A DNA stretch of 64,000 bases from JBJXGV01 sp046160485 (GTDB lineage Bacteria; Orphanbacterota; Orphanbacteria; JBJXGV01), in contig JBJXGV010000028.1 in the NCBI GenBank assembly GCA_046160485.1, positions 376,589 through 440,588 of the forward strand, in the 5' to 3' direction. Shown one piece after another: positions 43,722 to 54,115 of the stretch. Positions within the stretch are counted from its first letter, which is position 1. Every line of letters begins with the position of its first letter. A program made the position numbers and the translations under genes. The notes below the pieces were generated by a model. The model was not told where the DNA came from, did no database searches, and was given only the letters and a program-made list of their open reading frames with translations.

Positions 43722-46235
43722 CTAGACCGCGATCTCGACGATCGTCACGCCGAGATCTCCTTCTTGAAACGTTCCGCCGCGAAAAGCCTTCACGCGCTCG
43801 TCACCCTGCAAGAATGCGACGACCTCGCGGCGAAGCGCGCCTGTCCCCTTTCCGTGAATGATGCGCACGGACGGCAGACCCGCCACAGCGGCGGAGTCAA
43901 TGTAGCGATCGACGGCGCCGACGGCTTCCTCGGCGCGCAAGCCGCGCAGATCGAGTTCGAGCGGAACGACGCGCGCCTCCGGGCGAACGAGCGCGAGCGC
44001 GTTGCTCCAGCGCGCGGAGCCGGCCGCGGCCTCGCGCTCGTCGTCGCGCGCGCGCCGCAGCGACGACACAGGGAGTGTGAAGCGAACGCTGCCGACGAGC
44101 ACCTCGACGCGCCCTGCGCGATCCGGCCCCGAGAGCACCGTGCCTTTGCGGCCGTGAGGCGCAACCATGACGCTCTCGCCGGGCTCGAGATGCTCCGGCC
44201 CTTCTCCCGATAGAGCGAACGGATCCGAAGGGGGCGACTCGCGATCGACCTCGCGGCGCGCCTCGCGCAGCCGTGCGATTCCGTCGCGCGCGGCCGTTGC
44301 AGCGTCGTCCGACGGAGCCGCACTCGCCGGAGGCGCCGGCGCCGAGAACACATGCGCGCGCGGAACCTCGTGCGGAGTCGCGCCGACTGCGCCCTTCGCG
44401 CGAGAAGGCCGCGCGTTCTTCTTCAATGTGCCGAGCACCTCTTCGACCTTCCGCTCGGCCTGCCGGAGAATCGTTCTGGCGGATTCGGCGGAGCGCCGCT
44501 TCGCCTCGATCTCGTCGCGTTCGAGCGCGGCGGTTCGCTCGTCGATCGCGTGGGCGCGCGCGGACTGCGCGGCTTCGTTTTGCGCGAGGCGCGCTTCGAG
44601 CGCGCGCGCGCGCGCCAAACGATCCTCGAGGTCGCGCAAGAGTTCGCGCGAGCGCCGCGCCCCTTCGGAGAGAAGCGCGTTCGCCTCGGCGAGCACGGCT
44701 TCATCGACTCCGAGCCCGCGCGCGATCTCGAGCGCGTGGCTCTTGCCGGGAACGCCGGCCACCACGCGATACGTCGGGCGCCCGCTGGCCGAGTCGAAGG
44801 CCATCGACGCGTTTTCCATCCCGTCTTCGCGCGCGACGAGGTCCATGAGGAAGCCGAGGTGAGTCGTTGCAACCACGCGCGCGCCGCGACGCGCGAGTGC
44901 CCGCAAGAGCGCGCCGGCGAGAGCGCCACCCTCCTCCGGGTCCGTACCCGTTCCAAGCTCGTCGAGCAGCACAAGCGACCCGGGGCCCGCTTCGCGCAAC
45001 ACCTCGCGTACCGTGCGCAGCCGCGACGAGAACGAAGAGAGGTTTTCCTCGATCGACTGGTCGTCGCCGATATCAGCGAAATGACGAGAGAAGACGGGAA
45101 GCGCGGTGCCGACTCCCGCGGGAATCGGAACGCCGCATTGCGCGAGGAGCGAGAGGAGCCCGACCGTCTTGAGCGCGACGGTCTTGCCTCCCGTGTTCGG
45201 CCCGGAAAGAAGGAGCGTCGTGACGCCGCGTTCGAGTACCAATTCGAGCGGCACCGTATCGGACGGGGACTGATCGAGGAGCAACGGGTGGCGCGCCTCG
45301 AGAAGGCGAACCTCGCCGTCGTCGGAGAAACGGGGGAAATGCCCGGCCACGGCGCGTCCGTAACGCGCGCCCGCAAGCAGCGCATCGAGGTGCGTGAGGA
45401 TTTCGGCGTTTCGCTCGATCGCGGGGAGCGCGTTGCGCACTTCGTCGGTGAGCGCGGCCAGGAGCGCCCGCACCTCGCGCGCGTCTTCCTGCAATAGCTC
45501 CGCGACGCGATTGTTGAGCGGCACCGCCTCCATCGGTTCGATGAAAAGCGTGGCGCCCGTCGACGACTCGTCGTGGACGATACCGGGGACGCGATCCTTC
45601 GCGTGCGCGATGACCGGGAGCACGAGGCGCCCGGCGCGCATCGTCACGACGTCGTCTTGAAGGACGCCGTCGGCGGCGAGCGCGCGCATGCGGCGTTCGA
45701 GCTGGCGGCGAATCTCGGAGCGTAGACGCTCGGCATCGCGGCGGATCTTCGCGAGCGCGGGAGTCGCGTCGTCGCGCACGGCGCCGGCCGCGTCGAACGT
45801 GCGCTCGATGCGCGCGGCGAGCGCGGAAATCGGATCGATCGCCTCCGTACGAGATCGCAGATTCGGAAAACCGTCGCGCGCGCGAAGCGCGGAGCGAACC
45901 GCCGCGCCCGATCGGAGCAGTGCCGCGATTCCGAGGAGTTCGTCGTGTTCAAGAAGCGAACCGAGCGTTGCGGCGCGAGGGAGGAGTGCGGACACGTCGG
46001 GGAACGGCGCGACGGAGAGCGGCTCGTTGCCTTCGATCGCGCCGGAGGCCTCGGCGATCTCGGCGCGCATCGCATCGAGCGCGCTTCGCGACGTCAGCGG
46101 CGAAAGGCGGCGCACGCGAAGCGCCCCGCTTGGCGTCGTCGCATGAAGCGCGACTAACTCGAGGACCTTCGCGATCTCGAGTACTTGAGAAACGTCGTGA
46201 ATACGCTCACCTGGTCGCGACGCGCCGGTCTCCAA
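43722..46235 (-). CDS. mutS2: Endonuclease MutS2
   Basis: MutS-related ATPase with a C-terminal Smr domain (837 aa), tied to suppression of recombination and to splitting of collided ribosomes. Walker A is LLSGPNTGGKTVALKTVGLL, then SSRLRTVREVL and VLLDELGTGTDPEEGGALA. A coiled coil of about 120 residues follows. The Smr end has LELDLRGLRAEEA and IIHGKGTGALRREV. The start is probably TTG at 46235, with no ATG or GTG in range; an ATT further in, at the codon before HDVSQVLEI and behind AGGTGA, would give a more typical N-terminus. Confidence 0.95.
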   Translation of the reverse strand: METGASRPGERIHDVSQVLEIAKVLELVALHATTPSGALRVRRLSPLTSRSALDAMRAEIAEASGAIEGNEPLSVAPFPDVSALLPRAATLGSLLEHDELLGIAALLRSGAAVRSALRARDGFPNLRSRTEAIDPISALAARIERTFDAAGAVRDDATPALAKIRRDAERLRSEIRRQLERRMRALAADGVLQDDVVTMRAGRLVLPVIAHAKDRVPGIVHDESSTGATLFIEPMEAVPLNNRVAELLQEDAREVRALLAALTDEVRNALPAIERNAEILTHLDALLAGARYGRAVAGHFPRFSDDGEVRLLEARHPLLLDQSPSDTVPLELVLERGVTTLLLSGPNTGGKTVALKTVGLLSLLAQCGVPIPAGVGTALPVFSRHFADIGDDQSIEENLSSFSSRLRTVREVLREAGPGSLVLLDELGTGTDPEEGGALAGALLRALARRGARVVATTHLGFLMDLVAREDGMENASMAFDSASGRPTYRVVAGVPGKSHALEIARGLGVDEAVLAEANALLSEGARRSRELLRDLEDRLARARALEARLAQNEAAQSARAHAIDERTAALERDEIEAKRRSAESARTILRQAERKVEEVLGTLKKNARPSRAKGAVGATPHEVPRAHVFSAPAPPASAAPSDDAATAARDGIARLREARREVDRESPPSDPFALSGEGPEHLEPGESVMVAPHGRKGTVLSGPDRAGRVEVLVGSVRFTLPVSSLRRARDDEREAAAGSARWSNALALVRPEARVVPLELDLRGLRAEEAVGAVDRYIDSAAVAGLPSVRIIHGKGTGALRREVVAFLQGDERVKAFRGGTFQEGDLGVTIVEIAV

Positions 46236-46281
46236 CGCCGCGTAATCGCATGGCGTGGCCGCACCCGAGAGACAGGAAAAA

Positions 46282-46296
46282 TCCTGGGTCCCAGGA
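46282..46296. promoter_or_regulatory. Perfect 15-base dyad in the mutS2 leader
   Basis: TCCTGGGTCCCAGGA is a perfect 7-bp inverted repeat around a single base, about 45 bases downstream of the mutS2-dnaG-rpoD transcription start. The one-base loop argues against an RNA hairpin and fits a dimeric repressor site better. No regulator family can be named. Confidence 0.4.
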
Positions 46297-46347
46297 GAGG
46301 GAGTGTGTGCGTCTCGCTTTCGTAGGGATTAGGAAAACTCGCTGGTA

Positions 46348-46376
46348 AATATATGAGCCGTGATAATTTCTGTCAA
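46348..46376 (-). promoter_or_regulatory. Strong promoter of the mutS2-dnaG-rpoD operon
   Basis: TTGACA at 46376-46371, exactly 17 bases, TATATT at 46353-46348. The best consensus match in the window. It gives a leader of about 105 bases before mutS2; the 169-base gap to the HIT gene otherwise holds only the dyad. Confidence 0.6.
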
Positions 46377-46404
46377 CGATTGAACCCGGAAAACACCCGA
46401 GAAA

Positions 46405-46746
46405 TCAGCCCGGCGGCCATTTCATCGGGCGCCCCGCCAGCAGATGCACGTGGAGGTGCGCGACGCTCTGGCCGCCATCCACTCCGGAATTGATCACGAC
46501 GCGATAGCCGCGTTCCTCGATCCCCCGGGCCCGGGCGACCTCCGCGGCGCCCGACAGGAGCGCGCCAAGCAGCGATTGCTCCGGCGTGCCGCAGTCGGGC
46601 AGCCCGCCGATGTGGCGCCGGGGAACGAGCAACACGTGATGCGGCGCTTGCGGCTGAACATCCTCGAACGCGAGCCACTCCGCATCCTCTCGAATAACCC
46701 GAGCTGGGATCTCTTTCGCAATGATCCGACAGAAGATACAACTCAT
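46405..46746 (-). CDS. HIT-family nucleotide hydrolase (HinT-type)
   Basis: Histidine-triad protein (113 aa) that hydrolyses nucleotide phosphoramidates. It starts with CIFCRIIAKEIPARVI and carries the triad HLHVH (His97, His99, His101) in SVAHLHVHLLAGRPMKWPPG. ATG at 46746 overlaps the rsmE stop (ATGA). Last gene of the grpE-dnaJ-rsmE run. Confidence 0.95.
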   Translation of the reverse strand: MSCIFCRIIAKEIPARVIREDAEWLAFEDVQPQAPHHVLLVPRRHIGGLPDCGTPEQSLLGALLSGAAEVARARGIEERGYRVVINSGVDGGQSVAHLHVHLLAGRPMKWPPG

Positions 46747-47522
46747 ATGTCACCCCCTTCGTAACGGAGAATTGCGAGCATCGCCACCGCCGCGGTCTCG
46801 GCCCGCAGTATCGAAGCCCCGAGACTGACGGTCTGGCCGCCAGCCGCGCGGAGGGACTCGACTTCAGCGTCCGAAAGCCCCCCTTCCGGCCCGATCAGCA
46901 GCGTCGCGCGATCGCCCGCGCGCATCGGACAGGACTTAAAGTACGCCCCGAGCGCCCCGGTCGGCGCGCGCTCCCACGGAACGATCAGCCTCGATTCCTC
47001 GGTGCGCTCGGCGAGGAACCGCGCGAGCGAGCGCGGCGCACTGACCCGCGGCTTCGACGCTCGACGGCTCTGCTTCATCGCGGCGATCGCGAGCCGCTCC
47101 CATCGTTCGGTGTGCGCCGCGTCGCCACCGGCGCGCGCCTTGACGATCGAGCGTTCGGCGAGCACGGGCCAGATCGCCGTCACGCCGAGTTCGGTCGCCT
47201 TCTCGATGAGCCAGTCCATACGCTGCGCGCGCGTCACGCATGGCGCCAACTCAATCGCAATACGGGGCGGCGCCTCGCGCGGGTCCGCCGCGAGGAGAAC
47301 ACATCGCGTTGTACGCTTCCCGACTTCGGCGATTCGAAAAACGCCGCGGCCGCCTTCGCCGTCGACGATCGTGATCTCGTCGCCCGCGTCGAAACGAAGA
47401 ACGCGAGAGAGATGATGATGCTCGGCGTCTGCGAGCAGGACCTCGTCATCGCGCCATGCCTCGGGCGGCGCGTAGGCGACGCGATCGGCCGCCGCCTCGT
47501 CGCGCCTTAAGCCGCGCTTCAA
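46743..47522 (-). CDS. rsmE: 16S rRNA m3U1498 methyltransferase RsmE
   Basis: SPOUT-class RNA methyltransferase (259 aa). The N-terminal PUA-like part has HHLSRVLRFDAGDEITIVDG. The knotted SAM-binding end reads TLLIGPEGGLSDAEVE and VSLGASILRAETAAVAML. The start is TTG at 47522, overlapping the dnaJ stop as TTGA; no ATG or GTG fits. The dnaJ-rsmE order is widely conserved. Confidence 0.93.
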   Translation of the reverse strand: MKRGLRRDEAAADRVAYAPPEAWRDDEVLLADAEHHHLSRVLRFDAGDEITIVDGEGGRGVFRIAEVGKRTTRCVLLAADPREAPPRIAIELAPCVTRAQRMDWLIEKATELGVTAIWPVLAERSIVKARAGGDAAHTERWERLAIAAMKQSRRASKPRVSAPRSLARFLAERTEESRLIVPWERAPTGALGAYFKSCPMRAGDRATLLIGPEGGLSDAEVESLRAAGGQTVSLGASILRAETAAVAMLAILRYEGGDI

Positions 47523-48643
47523 TCCTCGTCCGAAGCCGGACGGAAGCTTTCGAGCCGGCTGAGTTCTTCGAGCACCTTGCGCTCCTCGCGCTTGATCTTC
47601 TTCGGCACGAACACCGTCACGGTGACGATGAGATCGCCGGTGCCTCCGCCGCGCAGTCGCGGGAGCCCCTTGCCGCGGACACGGAATGTCTTCGCGCTCG
47701 GCGTTCCCGCGGGAATCTCCATCTTCACGCGCCCCGCGAGGCTCGGAACGATTACCTCGGCGCCGAGCACCGCGTCGGCGAACGCGACCTGAAGGTGTGT
47801 GTGGAGATCGTCGCCGTGCCGCTCGAACCGCGGATCCGGCTTCTCCTCGATGAGCACGATCAAGTCGCCGGTGCGTCCGCCGCGCCGTCCCGCATTCCCG
47901 CGTTCGCGCAGCGTGATGTAGTTTCCCTCGGAAACACCCGCCGGTATCTTCACGCTCACGTTCTGCTGAGTCTGGACCCGGCCCTCGCCCGCGCACGCGC
48001 GGCACGGCTTATCGATCGTCGCGCCCTCGCCGTGGCACGTCGGGCAAACCGTCACGTTGACGAACTGCCCGAGGATGGAGCGCGACACGCGCCGCACCTG
48101 TCCGGCGCCCTGGCACGTGCCGCACGTCTTGCGGCTGCTTCCCGACTCGGCGCCGCTACCGGAGCAGCGCTCGCACGCGCCGAGCGCCGTCAGCTTGAGC
48201 TTCTTCTCGACGCCGTGCGCGATCTCTTCCAGCGTGAGCGGCAGGCGGATCTGGAGATCCGAGCCGCGCGCCGCGCCGCGCTCGCCCCCGCCGCCGCCTT
48301 CGCCGAAGAAATCGCCGAATCCGCCGAAATCGCGCATGAACGCGCGGAGCGCATCCGAGAGATCGAACTCGTGCGCTTGGCCGCGAAATCCGCCGCCGCC
48401 CGCCGCCGCCGAAGGATCGACGCCCGCGTGTCCGAAGCTGTCGTAGCGTCCGCGGCGCTCCGCGTCGCGCAGCACCTCGTAGGCTTCGGTGCCCTCCTTG
48501 AATCGCTCCTCCGCCGCCTTGTCGCCGGGGTTGCGATCGGGGTGATTTTCGAAGGCCAGCTTGCGATACGCCTTCTTGATCTCATCGTCCGTCGCGGATT
48601 TTCCGACGCCGAGAACCTCGTAGTAGTCGCGCCTTTGAGCCAT
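47519..48643 (-). CDS. dnaJ: Chaperone DnaJ
   Basis: Hsp40 co-chaperone of DnaK (374 aa, full type I). The J domain has the HPD motif at residues 34-36 (AFENHPDRNPG). A Gly/Phe-rich linker is followed by four CxxCxGxG zinc modules (CERCSGSG, CGTCQGAG, CPTCHGEG, CRACAGEG) and the two C-terminal substrate domains. It starts 12 bases after grpE. No dnaK or hrcA is nearby. Confidence 0.97.
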   Translation of the reverse strand: MAQRRDYYEVLGVGKSATDDEIKKAYRKLAFENHPDRNPGDKAAEERFKEGTEAYEVLRDAERRGRYDSFGHAGVDPSAAAGGGGFRGQAHEFDLSDALRAFMRDFGGFGDFFGEGGGGGERGAARGSDLQIRLPLTLEEIAHGVEKKLKLTALGACERCSGSGAESGSSRKTCGTCQGAGQVRRVSRSILGQFVNVTVCPTCHGEGATIDKPCRACAGEGRVQTQQNVSVKIPAGVSEGNYITLRERGNAGRRGGRTGDLIVLIEEKPDPRFERHGDDLHTHLQVAFADAVLGAEVIVPSLAGRVKMEIPAGTPSAKTFRVRGKGLPRLRGGGTGDLIVTVTVFVPKKIKREERKVLEELSRLESFRPASDED

Positions 48644-48655
48644 GGCCGCTGCGAG

Positions 48656-49243
48656 CTACTCCTGGCCTGGCGCCGGCGGCTCGGGATCGCGCGCGACGGA
48701 AACGATGACACGGGCGGGGCGAAGCACGCGCCCGTCGGCGAGGAAACCCCGCTGCACCTCCTGCACGATCATTCCCGGCTCGACGTCGGGATGCGGCACG
48801 CCGCCCACTGCCTCGTGAACCGTCGGATCGAATCGAGCGCCTTGCGTTTCCATCGCCGTGACGCCGTACGACTCGAGACGGCGATTGAGGTTGTCGCGAA
48901 CGAGCACGATCCCCGCGCGGACCGTGCTCACGTCCGACGCAGGATCTCCGAGGGCGCGATCGAGATCGTCGAGCGTTTGGAGAAGCGGAGCGAGGGCTTC
49001 CGCGCGCGCGCGCGCGCCGGCGTCGAGGACTTCGCGCGCGCTTCGCTTCCTCAGATTGTCGAGGTCCGCGCGTGCGCGTAGCAGCGCGTCGAGGTTTTTC
49101 TTCGCCTCGTCCTGCGCGGCGAGCAAGCGCTCTTCGAGTTGGCCGATCTCGTCGAGCGGCAAATCCGCTTCGAGCGCGGCATCGAATGCCGCGTCATCGC
49201 GAGCCTCCGCGTCGGGAGTCGGATCGTTTCGATCGTTGCTCAT
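48656..49243 (-). CDS. grpE: Nucleotide exchange factor GrpE
   Basis: DnaK exchange factor (195 aa): an acidic head, long dimer coiled coil (QLEERLLAAQDEAKKNLDAL) and the C-terminal beta domain with FDPTVHEAVGGVPHPDVEPG and GFLADGRVLRPARVIVSV. ATG at 49243 with AAGGAGAG four bases upstream. It has its own promoter inside the hemW stop, and hrcA, common at this position, is missing. Confidence 0.96.
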   Translation of the reverse strand: MSNDRNDPTPDAEARDDAAFDAALEADLPLDEIGQLEERLLAAQDEAKKNLDALLRARADLDNLRKRSAREVLDAGARARAEALAPLLQTLDDLDRALGDPASDVSTVRAGIVLVRDNLNRRLESYGVTAMETQGARFDPTVHEAVGGVPHPDVEPGMIVQEVQRGFLADGRVLRPARVIVSVARDPEPPAPGQE

Positions 49244-49288
49244 ACTCTCCTTGAAGAATTTCGAGAACGGTGTTTTCACGAGGCCCGG

Positions 49289-49317
49289 AAAGTAGCGCCC
49301 GCGCCCGGCCTCGTCAA
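49289..49317 (-). promoter_or_regulatory. Promoter of grpE-dnaJ-rsmE-HIT
   Basis: TTGACG at 49317-49312 (overlapping the hemW stop codon), 17-base spacer, TACTTT at 49294-49289; leader about 39 bases. No CIRCE inverted repeat is present between here and grpE. Confidence 0.5.
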
Positions 49318-50499
49318 GAAATCGCCGCGCGCGCGAGGTCGCCACGAAGGAAGGTGAGTTCGCGCAAGACGCGATCGGAGAGAATCAGGCCGCGACGCGA
49401 AAGCCGTACGCGGTCGCGGTCGTATTCGAGCAAACCCTCGCCGATGAACCGGTCGATCGCGGGCCACGCCGCGTCGAATGCTCTCTCGCCGAACTCGCGA
49501 GCGATCTCGGCGAGCCGAATACCATCGCGCAATCGCAGGCCGAGCAGAAACGCCTCGGAGAGCCGCTCTTCGACTCCGAGTTCGTCGACTGCGCGCGCGA
49601 CGACGCCGTCGAATCGAAGGTAATGCTCGATCGAACCGCCGTTGCGCAACCGGACGCCGCCGACGTTGCTCACGGCGCCGACGCCCAGAGCGATCACGGA
49701 GGCGCGATTCCAGTAGAGAAGGTTGTGTCGGGAACGCCGCCCAGGCATCGCGAAGTTAGAGATCTCGTAGTGTTCGAGGCCGGCGCGATCCGCACGATCG
49801 AGCGTCGCGTAGTAGAGCCGTTCGAAGATCGCGTCGCTGCTCTGCTCGTACGCGCCGCGGGTCGCGAGGCGTCCGAACACGCTGCGCTCTTCGAGTGTGA
49901 GCGCATAGACCGAAAGATGATCGAGCCCCTCCGCAAGAATCTGGTCGACGCCGGCCAGGAACGATTCCTCGGTCTCTTCGGGAATCCCGAGAAGCAAGTC
50001 CGCGGAGATGTTGTCGAATCCCGCGCGGCGTGCGCGGCGAATCGCATCGAGCGCCACGCCAGCCGTGTGCCCGCGATTGAGGAATGCAAGCGCGCGATCG
50101 TTGAGGGACTGCACGCCGATCGAGAGGCGCGTGATCCCGGCCGCTCGGTAGGCGTCGAGGTGTTCGACGTCGAGATCCTCAGGATTCGCCTCGAGCGAAA
50201 CTTCCGCACCGGGCTCGAGCGGGAAGCTGGCGCGCAGGTGACGAGCAGATCGAGTAAAGAGTTCCGGTGCGACGAGCGATGGCGTTCCGCCGCCGAAGAA
50301 GAGGGTCGACAACGCGGGCGCGTCGGGGAGTGCCGCGCGCTCGGCGCGCGCCTCTGTCAGCAGCGCGTCCAAATAGGCTTCGGTGCGGCCCGGGTGCTCC
50401 GGCCCGGTCACGAAATCGCAGAAGCGGCAGCGGCGCGCGCAAAACGGGATATGGATATAGAGCCCGCGCGCGTCCGCGCCAGAGCCGCGGTTCGGCGCC

Positions 50500-50507
<8 letters not shown>
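49314..50507 (-). CDS. hemW: Radical SAM haem chaperone/coproporphyrinogen III oxidase-like HemW
   Basis: Radical SAM protein (397 aa) of the HemW/HemN family. The cluster motif is CARRCRFCDF (Cys23, Cys27, Cys30), then the SAM motif FFGGGTPS, and VSLEANPEDLD and IGVQSLNDRAL. The CX3CX2CDF form without the extra HemN cysteine points to the haem chaperone HemW rather than the oxidase. It overlaps lepA by eight bases, the common lepA-hemW order. Confidence 0.93.
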
Positions 50508-52305
<1,798 letters not shown>

Positions 52306-52322
52306 ATGAATCTCCGTGCCGT

Positions 52323-52348
52323 GCGGCGCCGCTCACGCGGGGCGCCGC
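52323..52348 (-). terminator. GC hairpin between lepB and lepA
   Basis: GCGGCGCC (52323-52330) pairs perfectly with GGCGCCGC (52341-52348) around a ten-base loop, 18 bases before the lepA start. There is no T-run, so it is at most a weak terminator, or an mRNA structure near the lepA ribosome-binding site. Confidence 0.35.
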
Positions 52349-52392
52349 CATCGCTCGATGGACGTGACGTGGTTCGAATGTTTCGGGAAACA

Positions 52393-53007
52393 CTAACGGA
52401 TGATATCGCCGATACGGCTAAAACGCGGACGCGAGCGTTCTTTGTCCCACGAGAGGTATAGCACCATCGCCTTCCCCTTGATGAGCTTCTCGTCGAGGGG
52501 GCCCCAAAATCGGCTGTCTTGGCTGTTATTGCGATTGTCGCCGAGCATGAACAGATAGCCCTGCGGCACGGTGAGCGGACCGAAGTTCGAGACGGCGGGC
52601 GTGCGCCCTTTGATCGCGAGATGCGGTTCGTCCACCGGCTCGCCGTTCACGAACAACTTGTTGTCGCGTAATTCGACTGTGTCGCCGCCGACTGCCACGC
52701 AGCGCTTGATGAAATCCTTGTCCTGATGCGGCGCGCGAAAAACGATGATGTCGCCCGACTTCGGATGACGAATCGCGGGAAACCGCACATCGGTGTACGG
52801 AATCTTCGCGCCGTAGAGGAACTTGTTCGCGAGAAGAAAGTCGCCGACCAGAAGCGTGTCTTCCATCGAGCCCGACGGAATCTGAAACGCCTGAACGACA
52901 AAGGTGCGAATGAAGAGCGCGAGAAGGACCGAGATCACCAAGATCTCGGCGTAGTCCTTTACGACGCTCTTGCGCGGAGAGATTCGGTTGATCGTGGATG
53001 CATTCAT
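52393..53007 (-). CDS. lepB: Signal peptidase I
   Basis: Membrane serine protease removing Sec signal peptides (204 aa from the chosen start). One N-terminal membrane helix (about 20-38), the catalytic Ser47 in IPSGSMEDTL, the general-base Lys101 in DFIKRCVAVGGD, and the late GDNRNNSQDSR motif. ATG at 53007 has AAGGAG 11 bases upstream; ATG at 53043 and TTG at 53064 are in-frame alternatives overlapping or abutting the DUF5683 gene. Confidence 0.93.
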   Translation of the reverse strand: MNASTINRISPRKSVVKDYAEILVISVLLALFIRTFVVQAFQIPSGSMEDTLLVGDFLLANKFLYGAKIPYTDVRFPAIRHPKSGDIIVFRAPHQDKDFIKRCVAVGGDTVELRDNKLFVNGEPVDEPHLAIKGRTPAVSNFGPLTVPQGYLFMLGDNRNNSQDSRFWGPLDEKLIKGKAMVLYLSWDKERSRPRFSRIGDIIR

Positions 53008-53051
53008 CTCGTCGATTGCTCCTTGCGCTGCTGGCGACGGCATCACAGCCG

Positions 53052-53570
53052 TCAGAAGTTCCAAGACAATGCGAGCATCTCTCCGCCGCTCGGCGAAGGC
53101 GTCGCGTGAAGCGTGAGCCGCCGGACGGACTCGATCTCTTCGTCCACTTCGGAAAGATGCGCGGCGACAAAAGCGTCGAGCATGTTGAACATGTGCGCGA
53201 TCGCACCCCAGAAGATCATCTCGTCGCGCCGCTCTTCGTGCAGATCGACACCGAGATGCGCGAGCGCTTCCCCGGAGGCGTCGCCGGCCGCCGCTGCCGC
53301 GTCCGCGCGATCACGGTCGTCGTTCGCGCGCCGCGCCTCGATGACCGCTCGTGTGACGAGATACGACTCGAGCGCGAACGCAGCGAACGCGCGAACCGGC
53401 TCACCCGACCGAAGCTGCCCGAGCCCAGGCAGCGCGAGAGACTCGAGCGTGGCGCGTGGCGGGCTGATGCGAAAGCGCGGCGGCGTAGCCGCCCCATCGG
53501 CGCACGCGGCGCAACCGAAGACGAACACGGCCGCCGCGACCGCAACGTTTGCACGCAGCCAGTTCGACAG
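53052..53570 (-). CDS. DUF5683-type exported protein, unusual start directly behind tRNA-Sec
   Basis: Small envelope protein (172 aa from the assumed start) resembling DUF5683. The conserved parts are ESLALPGLGQLRSGEPVRAF near the N-terminus and DEMIFWGAIAHMFNMLDAFVAAHL near the C-terminus. An export signal is clear (NWLRANVAVAAAVFVFGCAACADG). The frame has no ATG, GTG or TTG between the tRNA-Sec CCA end (53580) and this signal, except a GTG inside the hydrophobic core at 53528. A CTG at 53570, nine bases after the tRNA, would fit. In-frame starts further upstream would lie inside the tRNA. Function unknown. Confidence 0.7.
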   Translation of the reverse strand: MSNWLRANVAVAAAVFVFGCAACADGAATPPRFRISPPRATLESLALPGLGQLRSGEPVRAFAAFALESYLVTRAVIEARRANDDRDRADAAAAAGDASGEALAHLGVDLHEERRDEMIFWGAIAHMFNMLDAFVAAHLSEVDEEIESVRRLTLHATPSPSGGEMLALSWNF

Positions 53571-53579
53571 GAAACGTCT

Positions 53580-53677
53580 TGGCGGGAATGTGTGGGAATC
53601 GAACCCACCTCGGGTGTGTTTAGCACCCGACTGAAGGATTTGAAGTCCTCGAGGACCACCAGATCCCATCCACTCCC
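53580..53677 (-). tRNA. selC: tRNA-Sec (TCA), selenocysteine
   Basis: 98 bases with all tRNA-Sec features. The acceptor GGGAGTGG faces ACATTCCC (8 positions, terminal G-A mismatch) with GCCA end. The D stem has six pairs (GGGATC/GGTCCT) and a TGGT loop; the anticodon loop is CTTCAAA (UCA). The long variable arm has the 7-bp stem TCGGGTG/CACCCGA. The T arm is GTGGG-TTCGATT-CCCAC. It lies 30 bases after ridA with no obvious promoter, so it may be processed from the glmM-glmS-ridA transcript. Confidence 0.93.
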
Positions 53678-53707
53678 GGGTGAGTGTGCGGCACGTGAGG
53701 CGGTGCG

Positions 53708-54115
53708 TCACGCGCGTCCCGATTCCGCGCCGAGGAGCGCGATCGCTTCGACTTCGACGCGCGCACCCTTGGGAAGCTGCAGGACCGCGACGGTCGAGCG
53801 CGCGGGAAAGGGCGCCGGAAAGTGTTCCGCGTAGACCGCGTTCATCGCCGCGAAATCGGACATGTCGAGCAGGAAGACCGTCGTCTTGACCACCGCTGCG
53901 AGCGAACTGCCCGCCGCCTCGAGAACGGAGGCGAGATTGCGAAGCGCTTGCCGGGTTTCGGCGGAGACGTCGCCCGCGACGATCTCGCCCGTCTCGGGGA
54001 CGAGCGCGATTTGCCCGGAGCAGAAGACGAGCGACGCGTGCGGCGCGCGAATCGCCTGCGAATAGGGGCCGAGCGCTTTCGGGGCGCGCTCGGTCGCCAC
54101 CGGATCCCGCGTCAT
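53708..54115 (-). CDS. ridA: RidA-family enamine/imine deaminase
   Basis: YjgF/YER057c/UK114 protein (135 aa) that hydrolyses reactive 2-aminoacrylate-type enamines. Typical parts: APKALGPYSQAI, VFCSGQIALVPETGEIV, the VVKTTVFLLDMSDF region and ARSTVAVLQLPKGARVEVEA with the conserved Arg and Glu. ATG at 54115 overlaps the glmS stop (ATGA). Confidence 0.95.
   Translation of the reverse strand: MTRDPVATERAPKALGPYSQAIRAPHASLVFCSGQIALVPETGEIVAGDVSAETRQALRNLASVLEAAGSSLAAVVKTTVFLLDMSDFAAMNAVYAEHFPAPFPARSTVAVLQLPKGARVEVEAIALLGAESGRA

Noticed and set aside
49243..49320. CIRCE element before grpE
   Set aside because: No TTAGCACTC/GAGTGCTAA-like inverted repeat is present.
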